A stretch of 64,000 bases of DNA from an uncultured Allorhizobium sp. Its GTDB lineage: Bacteria; Pseudomonadota; Alphaproteobacteria; Rhizobiales; Rhizobiaceae. Numbering within the stretch: position 1 is the stretch's first letter; each line of letters begins with the position of its first letter. The notes under the pieces are model-generated. The model worked only from the letters and a program-made list of their open reading frames with translations, ran no database searches and was not told the DNA's origin. The DNA lies in assembly GCA_958439205.1 (NCBI GenBank), contig OY288189.1, positions 3,921,001-3,985,000 on the forward strand. The letters run 5' to 3'. This document shows positions 7,428-15,082 of the stretch, piece by piece. Both the position numbers and the translations under genes were made by a program.

Positions 7428-8423
7428 TTGGAACTCCTGCTCATTCTGTTTCTCGGCAAGCCACTCTGGATGTGGTTGCTGTTCATTCTCCTCGTCGTGG
7501 CACTTCTTGCCTTCGACCTTGGCGTCCTCAACAAGAAGGACCATGAAATCGGCATCGCCGAAAGTTTGAAGCTTTCGGCCATGTACATCACGCTGGGCGT
7601 GCTCTTCTCCGGCTTCATCTACTGGCAGATGGATACGACCGCGACCGCGCAGTATCTGACCGCCTTCGTGGTCGAGAAGACGCTGGCGATGGACAATATC
7701 TTCGTCATTGCCCTGATCTTCAGCTTCTTCGCCATCCCGCGCGAATATCAGCACCGCGTGCTGTTCTGGGGTATCCTCGGGGTCATCATCCTGCGCGGCA
7801 TCATGATCGGCCTCGGCGCGACGATCGTCGAGCAGTATCACTGGGTGCTCTACTTCTTCGCCGGCTTCCTGATCCTCACGGGCATCAAGATGCTGTTCGT
7901 CGCCGACAAGGAGCACAAGATCGAGGACAATGCCCTGATCCGCTTCCTGAAGCGCCGGATGAACGTGACGGAGGATCTGCATGGGCACAACTTCTTCGTC
8001 AAGAAATCGGATCCGGTGACGGGCAAGATCAGGCGTTTCGCGACGCCGCTGTTCCTGGCGCTGATCATGATCGAGATCGCCGACCTCGTCTTTGCGGTCG
8101 ACTCGGTGCCGGCGGTGTTCACGATCACCACCGACCCCTATATCGTCTACACCTCGAATATCTTCGCGATCCTTGGCCTGCGTGCGCTCTACTTCGCGCT
8201 GGATGCCATCCTGCACCGCTTCGCCTACCTGAAGTATGCCCTGTCGGTGCTGCTGATGTTCATCGGCTCGAAGATCTTCATCGCCTTGGGCATGGGCTGG
8301 GAGAAGTTCCCGCCGGAGTGGTCGCTGGGCGTCACCTTCCTCATCCTCGGCGTGGGCGTTGGCTACTCGCTGTGGAAGACCAGCGGCCCCAAGGCCGTGG
8401 AAGCGAAGAACCCGGCCGAGTAA
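7428..8423 (+). CDS. TerC family integral membrane protein (metal exporter-like)
   Basis: About 331 residues with roughly seven to nine transmembrane helices and the TerC signatures AMDNIFVIALIF and EIADLVFAVDSVPAVF, whose acidic residues sit within the membrane. Relatives (Alx/MeeF, TerC) export Mn(II) or take part in metal and stress homeostasis. The TTG at 7428 is favoured: AGAGGT precedes it and the protein then begins at the first hydrophobic helix. The in-frame ATG at 7314 would add 38 residues that overlap the leader hairpins and look non-coding. A cytoplasmic basic loop (LIRFLKRRMNVTEDLHG) separates the two TerC halves. A perfect terminator follows. Substrate is inferred from the family. 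Confidence 0.9.
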   Translation: MELLLILFLGKPLWMWLLFILLVVALLAFDLGVLNKKDHEIGIAESLKLSAMYITLGVLFSGFIYWQMDTTATAQYLTAFVVEKTLAMDNIFVIALIFSFFAIPREYQHRVLFWGILGVIILRGIMIGLGATIVEQYHWVLYFFAGFLILTGIKMLFVADKEHKIEDNALIRFLKRRMNVTEDLHGHNFFVKKSDPVTGKIRRFATPLFLALIMIEIADLVFAVDSVPAVFTITTDPYIVYTSNIFAILGLRALYFALDAILHRFAYLKYALSVLLMFIGSKIFIALGMGWEKFPPEWSLGVTFLILGVGVGYSLWKTSGPKAVEAKNPAE

Positions 8424-8451
8424 GCTCGGATCTCAGCACCCGAAAACGACA

Positions 8452-8473
8452 AATGGCCCCGAAAGGGGCCATT
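8452..8473 (+). terminator. Terminator after terC
   Basis: AATGGCCCC-GAAA-GGGGCCATT is a perfect 9-bp stem with a GNRA-type tetraloop, 29 bp after the terC stop. The following bases (CTGCTGT) are only weakly U-rich. It could also end transcription from xseB on the other strand. Confidence 0.75.
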
Positions 8474-8527
8474 CTGCTGTGTGCGGCTTAGTCTTTGGTG
8501 ATCGGCGACGTGATAGCCGCCCTTGGA

Positions 8528-8788
8528 TCACGCGCCGTCGAGGGGCTCGCTACCGGTCGGCTTGCCGGCGCGGTCGAGACGGATCTTCTCGATGCGGTTT
8601 TCGGCAGCCGACAGAAGCTGCTCGCAATGCTTCTTCAGAAGCTCGCCGCGCTCGTAGATGGCGATGGATTCGTCGAGCGCCACGTCACCGCGTTCCAGCC
8701 GCGCCACGATGCTTTCGAGTTCGGCCACGGCCTTTTCGAAGGAAATGCCGGTGAGATCGGCGGGAACAGTGGCGTCGGACATACTCAA
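8528..8788 (-). CDS. xseB: Exodeoxyribonuclease VII small subunit
   Basis: 86 residues, the usual length for XseB. The conserved core ISFEKAVAELESIVARLERGDVALDESIAIYERG is recognisable by its F-E-A-L-E-I-V-L-E-G pattern, followed by the helical CEQLLSAAENRIEKI tail. The small subunit assembles in many copies on the XseA catalytic subunit for single-strand DNA degradation in repair; xseA is not in this window. The start overlaps the stop of the upstream deacetylase gene by four bases, so the two are coupled. A second ATG two codons in is possible. Confidence 0.95.
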   Translation of the reverse strand: MSMSDATVPADLTGISFEKAVAELESIVARLERGDVALDESIAIYERGELLKKHCEQLLSAAENRIEKIRLDRAGKPTGSEPLDGA

Positions 8789-9720
8789 CCCTTCATCAGT
8801 CTTAAGATGTGCAGGCCTGCCGATTCGGCGAGGCCTTCGAGATCATAGCCGCCTTCGAGCAGGCTGACGACCCGGTTATGGGCGAAACGGTCGGCGACTT
8901 CCAAGAGCCTTCCTGTCGCCCAGTCGAAATCCTCGCCCACCAGATTGATCTGCGCCAGCGGATCGCGGTGATGCGCGTCGAAGCCGGCCGAGATCAGGAT
9001 GAAGTCGGGCGAGAAATCGTTGAGAGCCGGCAAAACGCGGCTCTTGAAGGCTTCTCGGAAATGATCCGAGCCGACATTGGGCGAGAGCGGCGCATTGACG
9101 ATGTTGCGATGCGTGCCCGTCTCGTCCTTAGCTCCGGTATAGGGATAGAGCGGCATCTGGTGTGTCGAGCAGAAGAGCACCGACGGATCGTCCCAGAAGA
9201 TGTCCTGGGTGCCATTGCCGTGGTGCACGTCCCAGTCGACGATCGCGACGCGCTCGACACCATAGGTCTTCTGGACATGACGAGCGGCAATCGCCACCGT
9301 GTTGAACAGGCAGAAGCCCATGGCTTTCGACTTTTCCGCATGGTGGCCGGGCGGACGGCCAGCGACGAAGGCGTTATCGGCCTTGCCGGTCATCACGTCA
9401 TCGACGGCTGCGATCGCGCCACCGATTGCGGTCAGCGCCACCTGCAGGCTCTTCTGCGAGGCATAGGTGTCGGCCTCCAGCTGGTTGATGCGATCCTCCT
9501 CTTCGGGGATCTGGCGCATAACCGCAAAGAGATGCTCCTCGGGATGGGCGAGCGTCACCGCATCCTCGTTCGCCTGAACAGCATTGATGCGCTCGAGACG
9601 GGCAAAGTTCGGATGCTCCAGCGCGATGTTGAGCGAACGCAAGCGATCGGCGCGCTCTGGATGGCCCTCGGGCGTATTGTGCTCGAGGAAGATCGGGTTC
9701 TCGTAGAGACGGGTGGCCAT
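8785..9720 (-). CDS. Histone deacetylase-like family protein
   Basis: 311 residues of the class II HDAC/acetoin-utilisation/acetylpolyamine amidohydrolase superfamily. The charge-relay pair is His126-His127 in RPPGHHAEK. Zinc ligands are Asp164 and His166 in VDWDVHHGNG and Asp248 in SAGFDAHHRDPL. The start at 9720 follows AGGAAGG; an upstream in-frame ATG (9768) has no such support. The bacterial substrate is uncertain: acetyl-lysine proteins or acetylpolyamines are both possible. It overlaps xseB, a pairing common in rhizobia, where dxs often follows. Here xseB is followed by a convergent terC instead. Confidence 0.93.
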   Translation of the reverse strand: MATRLYENPIFLEHNTPEGHPERADRLRSLNIALEHPNFARLERINAVQANEDAVTLAHPEEHLFAVMRQIPEEEDRINQLEADTYASQKSLQVALTAIGGAIAAVDDVMTGKADNAFVAGRPPGHHAEKSKAMGFCLFNTVAIAARHVQKTYGVERVAIVDWDVHHGNGTQDIFWDDPSVLFCSTHQMPLYPYTGAKDETGTHRNIVNAPLSPNVGSDHFREAFKSRVLPALNDFSPDFILISAGFDAHHRDPLAQINLVGEDFDWATGRLLEVADRFAHNRVVSLLEGGYDLEGLAESAGLHILRLMKG

Positions 9721-9901
9721 GGGGCATCCTTCCTGGGTCGGGGGCAACATAATGCGCTCGGCCGTCATCTTCCACCTCGCATCCCGGTTTTACCCAACCC
9801 ACTGCGGCATCACACCAGTACCAGGCTGCGGCGCAGACCTTGTGAAGGCGACGGCGATGCCGTTAGATGCCGCTAACACTTGGATAAGATTGGGGGAGCG
9901 C

Positions 9902-10303
9902 ATGGACGAGATGGAACGGGTGGAGGTGAGCGCACTTGTCGTCGCCTATCGCGACATCGGTCCGACGGGCGAGATGCGCGCTTCGGCCTATGTTGACCAT
10001 GCCGAGGAAGCCCTGCGGCATTTCTGGCGTTATCGCCCGCCGCTGGAAAACGAGCCACTTTACAGCCCCGCCAAGTTCGAGGTCCGCCTGCACCAGCCGC
10101 TGCGGGTCGAGGATGCCGTGCGGATGATCGTCCAGGTCGACAAGATCGGTGGAAAATCCGTCGGCTTCGAAGTCGCGATGGAAAAGGACGGGCAGACGGT
10201 GGCCGAGATCGACGTCACCTGGACCGCGAGGGATGCAGACAGCGGCGAGCCGGTCGCGCTGCCCGAAGACATACGCGACTGGCTCTATCGCTACGTTCCC
10301 TGA
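9902..10303 (+). CDS. Acyl-CoA thioesterase-like protein (4HBT, YbgC/FcbC type)
   Basis: 133 residues with a hot-dog fold pattern: VVAYRDIGPTGEMRASAYVDHAEEAL, where the family normally has an Asp in D-x-D-x-x-G-H, then the central helix and sheets FEVRLHQPLRVEDAVRM and VGFEVAMEKDG. The start at 9902 is eight bases after GGGGGAG. It is divergent from the deacetylase gene and followed by a strong terminator, so it is probably monocistronic. Such proteins hydrolyse short acyl-CoA or aryl-CoA thioesters in the cytoplasm; the substrate is unknown, and the catalytic Asp context here is atypical (DIGPTG). Confidence 0.75.
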   Translation: MDEMERVEVSALVVAYRDIGPTGEMRASAYVDHAEEALRHFWRYRPPLENEPLYSPAKFEVRLHQPLRVEDAVRMIVQVDKIGGKSVGFEVAMEKDGQTVAEIDVTWTARDADSGEPVALPEDIRDWLYRYVP

Positions 10304-10330
10304 GCGCGGAGCTTAGCGCCTGCAACGACA

Positions 10331-10359
10331 AACGCCCCTGCCGGACAGACAGGGGCGTT
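10331..10359. terminator. Bidirectional terminator between thioesterase and chemoreceptor genes
   Basis: AACGCCCCTG (10331-10340) pairs perfectly with CAGGGGCGTT (10350-10359) around a 9-base loop. It lies between two convergent genes and can serve both. No long U-tract follows on either strand. Confidence 0.75.
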
Positions 10360-10385
10360 CGAAGTGGTGGCTCGGCCAACCTGGA

Positions 10386-12290
10386 TCAGAACTCGCTCCA
10401 TTCCTCCTTGACGGCCACGTTCCCCTGAACCGCAGGCGCCCGACGAACCGGGGCTTGGGTTGCTGCCGGGCGACGATCCGCCGGAGCAGCCGCCGTGGCG
10501 CGGCCTGAGAGGTTGAACTGGGTGACGAGGGAGCGAAGGCGAGCGGCTTCCTGGGCGAGGGCTGCAGAAGCCGCCGTCGATTCCTCGACCATCGCCGCGT
10601 TCTGCTGGGTGGTCTGATCCATCTGGTTGACCGCCGTGTTGACTTCGGCGAGACCAGTCGACTGTTCGCGGGCCGAGGTGGCGATTGCATCCATCAACTG
10701 GTTGATCTGCGAAACATAGTCGCCGATCGCCTTCAGCGCGACACCTGTGTCACGCACCAGCCTGACACCGTTATCGACTTCGGTCGACGAGTTCTGGATG
10801 AGGCCCTTGATCTCCTTGGCAGCGCTCGCCGAGCGCTGGGCCAATTCTCGAACCTCCTGGGCGACGACGGCGAAGCCCTTGCCGGCTTCACCGGCGCGGG
10901 CCGCTTCAACACCTGCGTTCAGCGCCAGCAGGTTGGTCTGGAAGGCGATTTCATCGATGACGCCGATGATATTGGAGATCTGCTGCGAGCTCTCCTCGAT
11001 CCGGCGCATGGCCTCTTCGGCATTGGAGACGACTTCAGCCGATTTCGCGGCGTTCTGGTTGGCGAGGATGGCGACGGTGCGGGCCTCTTCAGTGCGCTTC
11101 GACGAGGTCGAAACGTTGACGGTGATTTCGTCGAGGGCGGCTGCCGTCTCTTCGAGTGAGGCAGCCTGCTGCTCGGTGCGCTTCGACAGATCGTTGGCGC
11201 CGGAGGAAATCTCACGGGTGCCGTTGTCGATATTCTCGACCGACTGCATGACCGACGAGAGCGTGGTGCCAAGCTGCTTCAGCGAGGCGTTGAAGTCCTG
11301 CCGCAAAGGCTCGTAGTCTTCCGAGAACGGTTCATTGAGCTGGAAAGAGACGTCGCCGTCGGCCAGGCGCTTCAGGCCCCCACCGAGTGTGGAGGTTGCG
11401 AAGCGAAGCTTTTCGGCTTCCTGCTCCATGCGTTTCTGGTTCTCGCGGCGTGTCGCATCTGTCTGACCGCGGCTGGCTTCCGCCTCTTGCTCCAGTTGGC
11501 GTGCGGTGATGGCATTCTGACGGAAGACCTCGACGGCCTCAGCCATCTGGCCGACTTCATCGAGGCGGCCCATACCTGGAACGGCACTCGCCGTATCGCC
11601 GCCGGCGAGCTTGCGCATGGCACCTGCCATGCCGAGCAGCGGGGACACGAGGGTCTTTTGCAGCATGAAGAGGATCGCGATGACAGCCACGATGGTTGCG
11701 GCGGCCCCTTCGATGAGCGTCAAGCGGGCCTTGTCAGCGGCATCGGCTGCATCACGGGCGCGAATTTCGAGGAGCGCTGCCTCCTCGCCGGCGATTTCGG
11801 CTGCCTTGGCACGGACGCCGTCCATCCACGTCTTGCCGGCGCCACCGATCTCCATGGCGCGCGCCTGCTCGACGGTCGCCGGATCCTTCATTAGCGCGAT
11901 TTCCTTTTCGGCGATCTCGGTCACCCAGCCCTTCACCAGAACGTCAAGCTCGGCGAAACGCTTCTGCTGTGTCGCATTGTCGGAGGTCAGCTGCACCGCT
12001 TTGTCGAAGGCTTCCTTGTAGTTCTTTGAGCCGGCGTCATAAGGCTCGAGGAATTTCTCGTCTCCGGAGAGGAGGTATCCGCGGACGCCTGTCTCGCGAT
12101 CGACCATGGCTGCGACGATGGCGTCGACGCGGTCCAAGACTTCATAGGTATGCACGGTCCAGCCGTTTGAGGTTTGCTGGTAGTTAAGGGACGACCAGCT
12201 CATGACGTTGACGATGATGCTGATCGCGATAACGATCCCGAAGGCCGCGATCATTTTCGTCAAGGTTCCAAGGTTGTTCAATAGCTTCAT
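10386..12290 (-). CDS. Methyl-accepting chemotaxis protein with CHASE3 sensor
   Basis: 634 residues. A transmembrane helix at about 12-33, a periplasmic CHASE3 domain (about 38-185, with the hallmark VDRETGVRGYLLSG), a second helix near 200-220, HAMP segments, and the MA signalling domain whose tip reads IDEIAFQTNLLALNAGVEAARAGE (glutamate hairpin, key E-I-A-F-Q-T-N-L-L-A). The protein ends in EEWSEF, matching the W-x-x-F C-terminal pentapeptide used to tether CheR/CheB. The ATG at 12290 starts MKLLNNLG; 13 further upstream residues in frame are not supported by a ribosome site. CHASE3 ligands are not known. Confidence 0.95.
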   Translation of the reverse strand: MKLLNNLGTLTKMIAAFGIVIAISIIVNVMSWSSLNYQQTSNGWTVHTYEVLDRVDAIVAAMVDRETGVRGYLLSGDEKFLEPYDAGSKNYKEAFDKAVQLTSDNATQQKRFAELDVLVKGWVTEIAEKEIALMKDPATVEQARAMEIGGAGKTWMDGVRAKAAEIAGEEAALLEIRARDAADAADKARLTLIEGAAATIVAVIAILFMLQKTLVSPLLGMAGAMRKLAGGDTASAVPGMGRLDEVGQMAEAVEVFRQNAITARQLEQEAEASRGQTDATRRENQKRMEQEAEKLRFATSTLGGGLKRLADGDVSFQLNEPFSEDYEPLRQDFNASLKQLGTTLSSVMQSVENIDNGTREISSGANDLSKRTEQQAASLEETAAALDEITVNVSTSSKRTEEARTVAILANQNAAKSAEVVSNAEEAMRRIEESSQQISNIIGVIDEIAFQTNLLALNAGVEAARAGEAGKGFAVVAQEVRELAQRSASAAKEIKGLIQNSSTEVDNGVRLVRDTGVALKAIGDYVSQINQLMDAIATSAREQSTGLAEVNTAVNQMDQTTQQNAAMVEESTAASAALAQEAARLRSLVTQFNLSGRATAAAPADRRPAATQAPVRRAPAVQGNVAVKEEWSEF

Positions 12291-12574
12291 GGAGGTTTCC
12301 AGACGATGTTGTTCGTTCGGCCCGCCCACAAGCAGCCCGTCGAGTAGTTTTGAAGAATAAGCGCTTCACTGGATTAGAGCGGCCTTGGCAGCATCCGGAT
12401 CAATTGCTTGCGTTTATGCATTCGATCTCGTTTTCAGAGACATCGCGTTCGTCCGAACGCATTTGCAGCTGCGCATATCATGATCGTTCGTATGCACTGG
12501 CCCGATTCAACCACGCGAACTTGGATTTACGGTAGCCTATCGTATTTAACGAATGACTAAAACACGTGAGACTT

Positions 12575-12602
12575 GCAGAGCAGCATGCAGTTTCTGCTCT
12601 GC
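12575..12602. other. Perfect 9-bp inverted repeat in chemoreceptor upstream region
   Basis: GCAGAGCAG (12575-12583) pairs with CTGCTCTGC (12594-12602) around a 10-base loop. It sits in the 644-bp gap between the chemoreceptor and tlyA, about 45 bp beyond the terminator of the candidate small RNA. No U-tract follows on either strand, so it may be an operator or RNA hairpin of unknown use. Confidence 0.4.
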
Positions 12603-12645
12603 GTTGGGACATTTCGACAGGGAGATCCACCAGAAGCCAATACCG

Positions 12646-12780
12646 CAAAAAACGAAGCCCCCCGGGCCCGAAACCGGAGGGCTTCTAATCCTGCAGGCCT
12701 GAAGGAGGAGGAGGAGGGCCCGCAGTGTTTTGTCGGAGCGCGCTGCTTGGGAGGGGATGATCGCATCGCGCCGGCCAGTG
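12646..12780 (-). ncRNA. Candidate trans-acting sRNA with anti-Shine-Dalgarno loops (alpha-r14/cuckoo-like)
   Basis: Reading the minus strand, three hairpins follow one another. H1 (12771-12738) pairs GCGCGATGC with GCAGCGCGC (one mismatch) and exposes a loop containing CCCCUCCC. H2 (12725-12691) pairs CUGCGGGCC with GGCCUGCAG (one G-U) and exposes the loop CUCCUCCUCCUCCUUCA. H3 (12685-12654) is a terminator, GAAGCCC-(N)-CCGG / CCGG-(N)-GGGCUUC, followed at once by GUUUUUU. No credible ORF fits. CCUCC loops that mimic the 16S anti-SD are known from rhizobial alpha-r14 (NfeR1-type) RNAs and Rhodobacter cuckoo RNAs, of similar length. The 5' end is a guess and I could not fix a promoter. Confidence 0.7.
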
Positions 12781-12934
12781 AACATTAGCTTCAATTGCTT
12801 AAAGCATCGCTAATAAAACCTGGAATGGCCGTCGCGTTGAAAATCGCAACCCTCTTTGCCCTTGATGGACGGGTCCTGAGGCCCGACCGCGAAAAAGACT
12901 TGCGCGGCGGCGCATCTCACCGCATTGACGGGGC

Positions 12935-13738
12935 ATGAAGAAGCTCCCAGAACCCCAGCGCCTCGACCAGCTCCTGGTCGCCCTCGGCCTTTTCGCCAGC
13001 CGGTCCCGCTCCCGTGACGCCATTCAGCGTGGCACGGTGAAGGTGGACGGCAAGGTGGTGGCGAAGCCCAGCCTCGTCTTTGCCGCCACGCACCAGTTCG
13101 ATATCGACGATCCTGCCCAGGATTACGTCTCTCGCGCGGCGCTCAAGCTCGACGCCGCACTCGACCATTTCAACCTCTCGCCAGAGGGTTGCCACTGTCT
13201 GGATGTCGGCGCCTCCACCGGTGGCTTTACCGAGGTCCTGCTGAAGCGTGGCGCTGCCCACGTGACGGCGATCGATGTCGGCCACGACCAGCTGCATCCG
13301 CGGCTTGCCAGCGATCCACGCGTGACCAATCTGGAAGGATTGAATGCGCGTTACCTGGAGCCCGAGGACTATGACGATCAGCCCTTCGACTTCCTCGTCT
13401 CCGATGTCTCGTTTATTTCGCTGAAGCTGGCACTGGCGCCCGCCCTCGAGCAGGCAGAGCCCGGCGCCCATTGCCTACTCCTAGTCAAGCCGCAGTTCGA
13501 GGCCGGCCGCGAAGCGATCAGCAAGGCGGGGCTGCTGAAAGAACCGGAGACCGCACCGGTCGTCGCCGCAGAACTGGAGCGCTGGCTGACGGAAGACATG
13601 GGCTGGACGAGCCTCGGTCTTATCCCCTCCCCGATCGCTGGTGGCGATGGGAACGAGGAATTCCTGCTTGCCGGCGTGAAGCCTGATGATGCCGACGATG
13701 GCGACGACGATCAGGACGACGAAGAGGACGCAGCATGA
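12935..13738 (+). CDS. tlyA: TlyA family rRNA (cytidine-2'-O)-methyltransferase
   Basis: 267 residues. An S4 RNA-binding domain (about 8-68, RLDQLLVALGLFASRSRSRDAIQRG) precedes an FtsJ-type Rossmann methyltransferase with SAM motif CLDVGASTGGFTEVLLKRGA and SDVSFISL. TlyA proteins 2'-O-methylate cytidines in 16S and 23S rRNA. The C-terminus ends in a strongly acidic tail (aspartate-rich, from about residue 250). The next methyltransferase gene overlaps its stop by four bases, so the two RNA-modification genes are translationally coupled. Confidence 0.94.
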   Translation: MKKLPEPQRLDQLLVALGLFASRSRSRDAIQRGTVKVDGKVVAKPSLVFAATHQFDIDDPAQDYVSRAALKLDAALDHFNLSPEGCHCLDVGASTGGFTEVLLKRGAAHVTAIDVGHDQLHPRLASDPRVTNLEGLNARYLEPEDYDDQPFDFLVSDVSFISLKLALAPALEQAEPGAHCLLLVKPQFEAGREAISKAGLLKEPETAPVVAAELERWLTEDMGWTSLGLIPSPIAGGDGNEEFLLAGVKPDDADDGDDDQDDEEDAA

Positions 13739-14985
13739 GCGCCGAAACCGTCACGATTTCGAGCCTCGGCGCCAAGGGCGACGGGGTGGCACATGGCGCC
13801 GATGGGCCGGTCTTCGTGCCCTTCGCGCTGCCCGGCGAAACGGTGTCGATCGCGAAGGTGAAGAACGAGGGCACGATCATGTCCTTTGCCACCACCTCGC
13901 CTGATCGCGTTCAGCCGCCTTGCAAGCATTTCGGTCCTGACGGCGTCGGCGGTGTGTGCGGTGGCTGCTCGCTGCAGCATATGGCCAAGCCTGCCTACAA
14001 TGCCTTCAAGCGGCAGGTGCTGATCGATGCCCTGAAATCGAAGGGGATCGAGGCGCCCGTGGGCGAGATCTTCGAGGCCCATCCGCATCAGCGCCGCCGC
14101 CTCGTCTTCACTGCCCGTCGGCGGGAACAGGGTCTCGTCATGGGCTTTATGCAGGCGGAAACGCACCATGTCGTGCCGGTTGAGGAATGTCCCATCGCGT
14201 CGGACGGGCTCATTTCCCGGCTGGACGCGATCAAGATCATCGCCAATGCCTGTGGTGCCGAGCACTTCCGCATCACCGTGACCGAAACCACCACCGGCCT
14301 CGACATCTCGCTCGACGGTCTGCGCGGCGGGCTGGGCGACCAGGAACGGCGCGCGGTCACCAATGCCGTGATCAAGCTCAAGGGCATTGCCCGCGTCTCT
14401 GCCAATGGCGAGATCGTCATCGAGCCGCACAAGCCGCTGCTCGACTTCGCCGGCGCCCGCGTGGTCCTGCCGCCCGGCGGCTTTACCCAGGCGACGCATG
14501 AGGCGGAGGAGCACATGGCCGCACTTGCGAGCGCCCATATCGGCAAGGCGAAGAAGGTCGTGGATCTCTTCTCCGGTGTCGGCACCTTTGCGCTGCGGCT
14601 TGCCCGCGCATCCTCCGTGCTCGCGGTCGAATCCGACGAGAAGGCTGTGAAGTCGCTGGATCTTGCCGCCCGCAATACGCAGGGCCTGAAGCCCGTGACC
14701 GTCGAGCGGCGCGACCTCTTCCGTCGTCCGCTGATGACCTCGGAGTTCAAGGGCTTTGACGCCGTCGTCTTCGACCCGCCACGGGCAGGTGCCGAAGTGC
14801 AGTGTGCGGAACTCGCAAGGTCACAAGTGAAGAAGGTCGTCGCGATCAGCTGCAATCCGCTGACGCTTGCCCGTGACCTGTCGATCCTGATCGCAGGCGG
14901 CTACCGGGTCAACAAGGTGACGCCGATCGACCAGTTCCTCTGGTCTCCGCATGTCGAGGCCGTCGCGACGCTCAGCAAGGGCTAA
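13735..14985 (+). CDS. Class I SAM-dependent RNA methyltransferase, TrmA/RlmD (RumA) type
   Basis: 416 residues. An N-terminal TRAM-like beta barrel (about 4-50, with GAKGDGVAHGADGPVFVP) is followed by a 4Fe-4S cysteine set (Cys63, Cys75, Cys78 and one later) and a C-terminal uridine-C5 methyltransferase domain. SAM motif VVDLFSGVGTFALRLA, catalytic motif FDPPRAG and the nucleophile context AISCNPLTLARDL are all present. The likely product is 5-methyluridine in 23S rRNA or tRNA; the exact target cannot be read from the sequence. It overlaps tlyA by four bases. Confidence 0.92.
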   Translation: MSAETVTISSLGAKGDGVAHGADGPVFVPFALPGETVSIAKVKNEGTIMSFATTSPDRVQPPCKHFGPDGVGGVCGGCSLQHMAKPAYNAFKRQVLIDALKSKGIEAPVGEIFEAHPHQRRRLVFTARRREQGLVMGFMQAETHHVVPVEECPIASDGLISRLDAIKIIANACGAEHFRITVTETTTGLDISLDGLRGGLGDQERRAVTNAVIKLKGIARVSANGEIVIEPHKPLLDFAGARVVLPPGGFTQATHEAEEHMAALASAHIGKAKKVVDLFSGVGTFALRLARASSVLAVESDEKAVKSLDLAARNTQGLKPVTVERRDLFRRPLMTSEFKGFDAVVFDPPRAGAEVQCAELARSQVKKVVAISCNPLTLARDLSILIAGGYRVNKVTPIDQFLWSPHVEAVATLSKG

Positions 14986-15041
14986 TCCGCAATTGCAATC
15001 AAAGGTTGCTTTCGGTTTATTGCGCCATTCCTGATTTTATC

Positions 15042-15077
15042 CTTTGATCTCGCTATTCATAAATAACGGGATCAAAG
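15042..15077 (+). promoter_or_regulatory. 36-bp inverted repeat abutting the ribosome site of the peroxidase gene
   Basis: CTTTGATCTCGCTATT (15042-15057) and AATAACGGGATCAAAG (15062-15077) form a 16-bp dyad with two mismatches and a CATA centre. The right arm ends in the AAGGGGG Shine-Dalgarno of the peroxidase gene, six bases upstream of its ATG. Folded as RNA, the stem would partly hide the ribosome site; as DNA it is a good operator for a dimeric repressor. Confidence 0.6.
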
Positions 15078-15082
15078 GGGGA

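Noticed and set aside
12546..12794. An 82-residue minus-strand ORF covering the candidate small RNA
   Set aside because: Its sequence is low complexity and runs through the terminator hairpin and U-tract without a ribosome site; the RNA structure explains the region better.
15042..15077. An FNR-type site in the dyad before the peroxidase gene (TTTGATC ... GATCAAA)
   Set aside because: FNR/FixK sites need TTGAT-N4-ATCAA; here the half sites are 20 or more bases apart.
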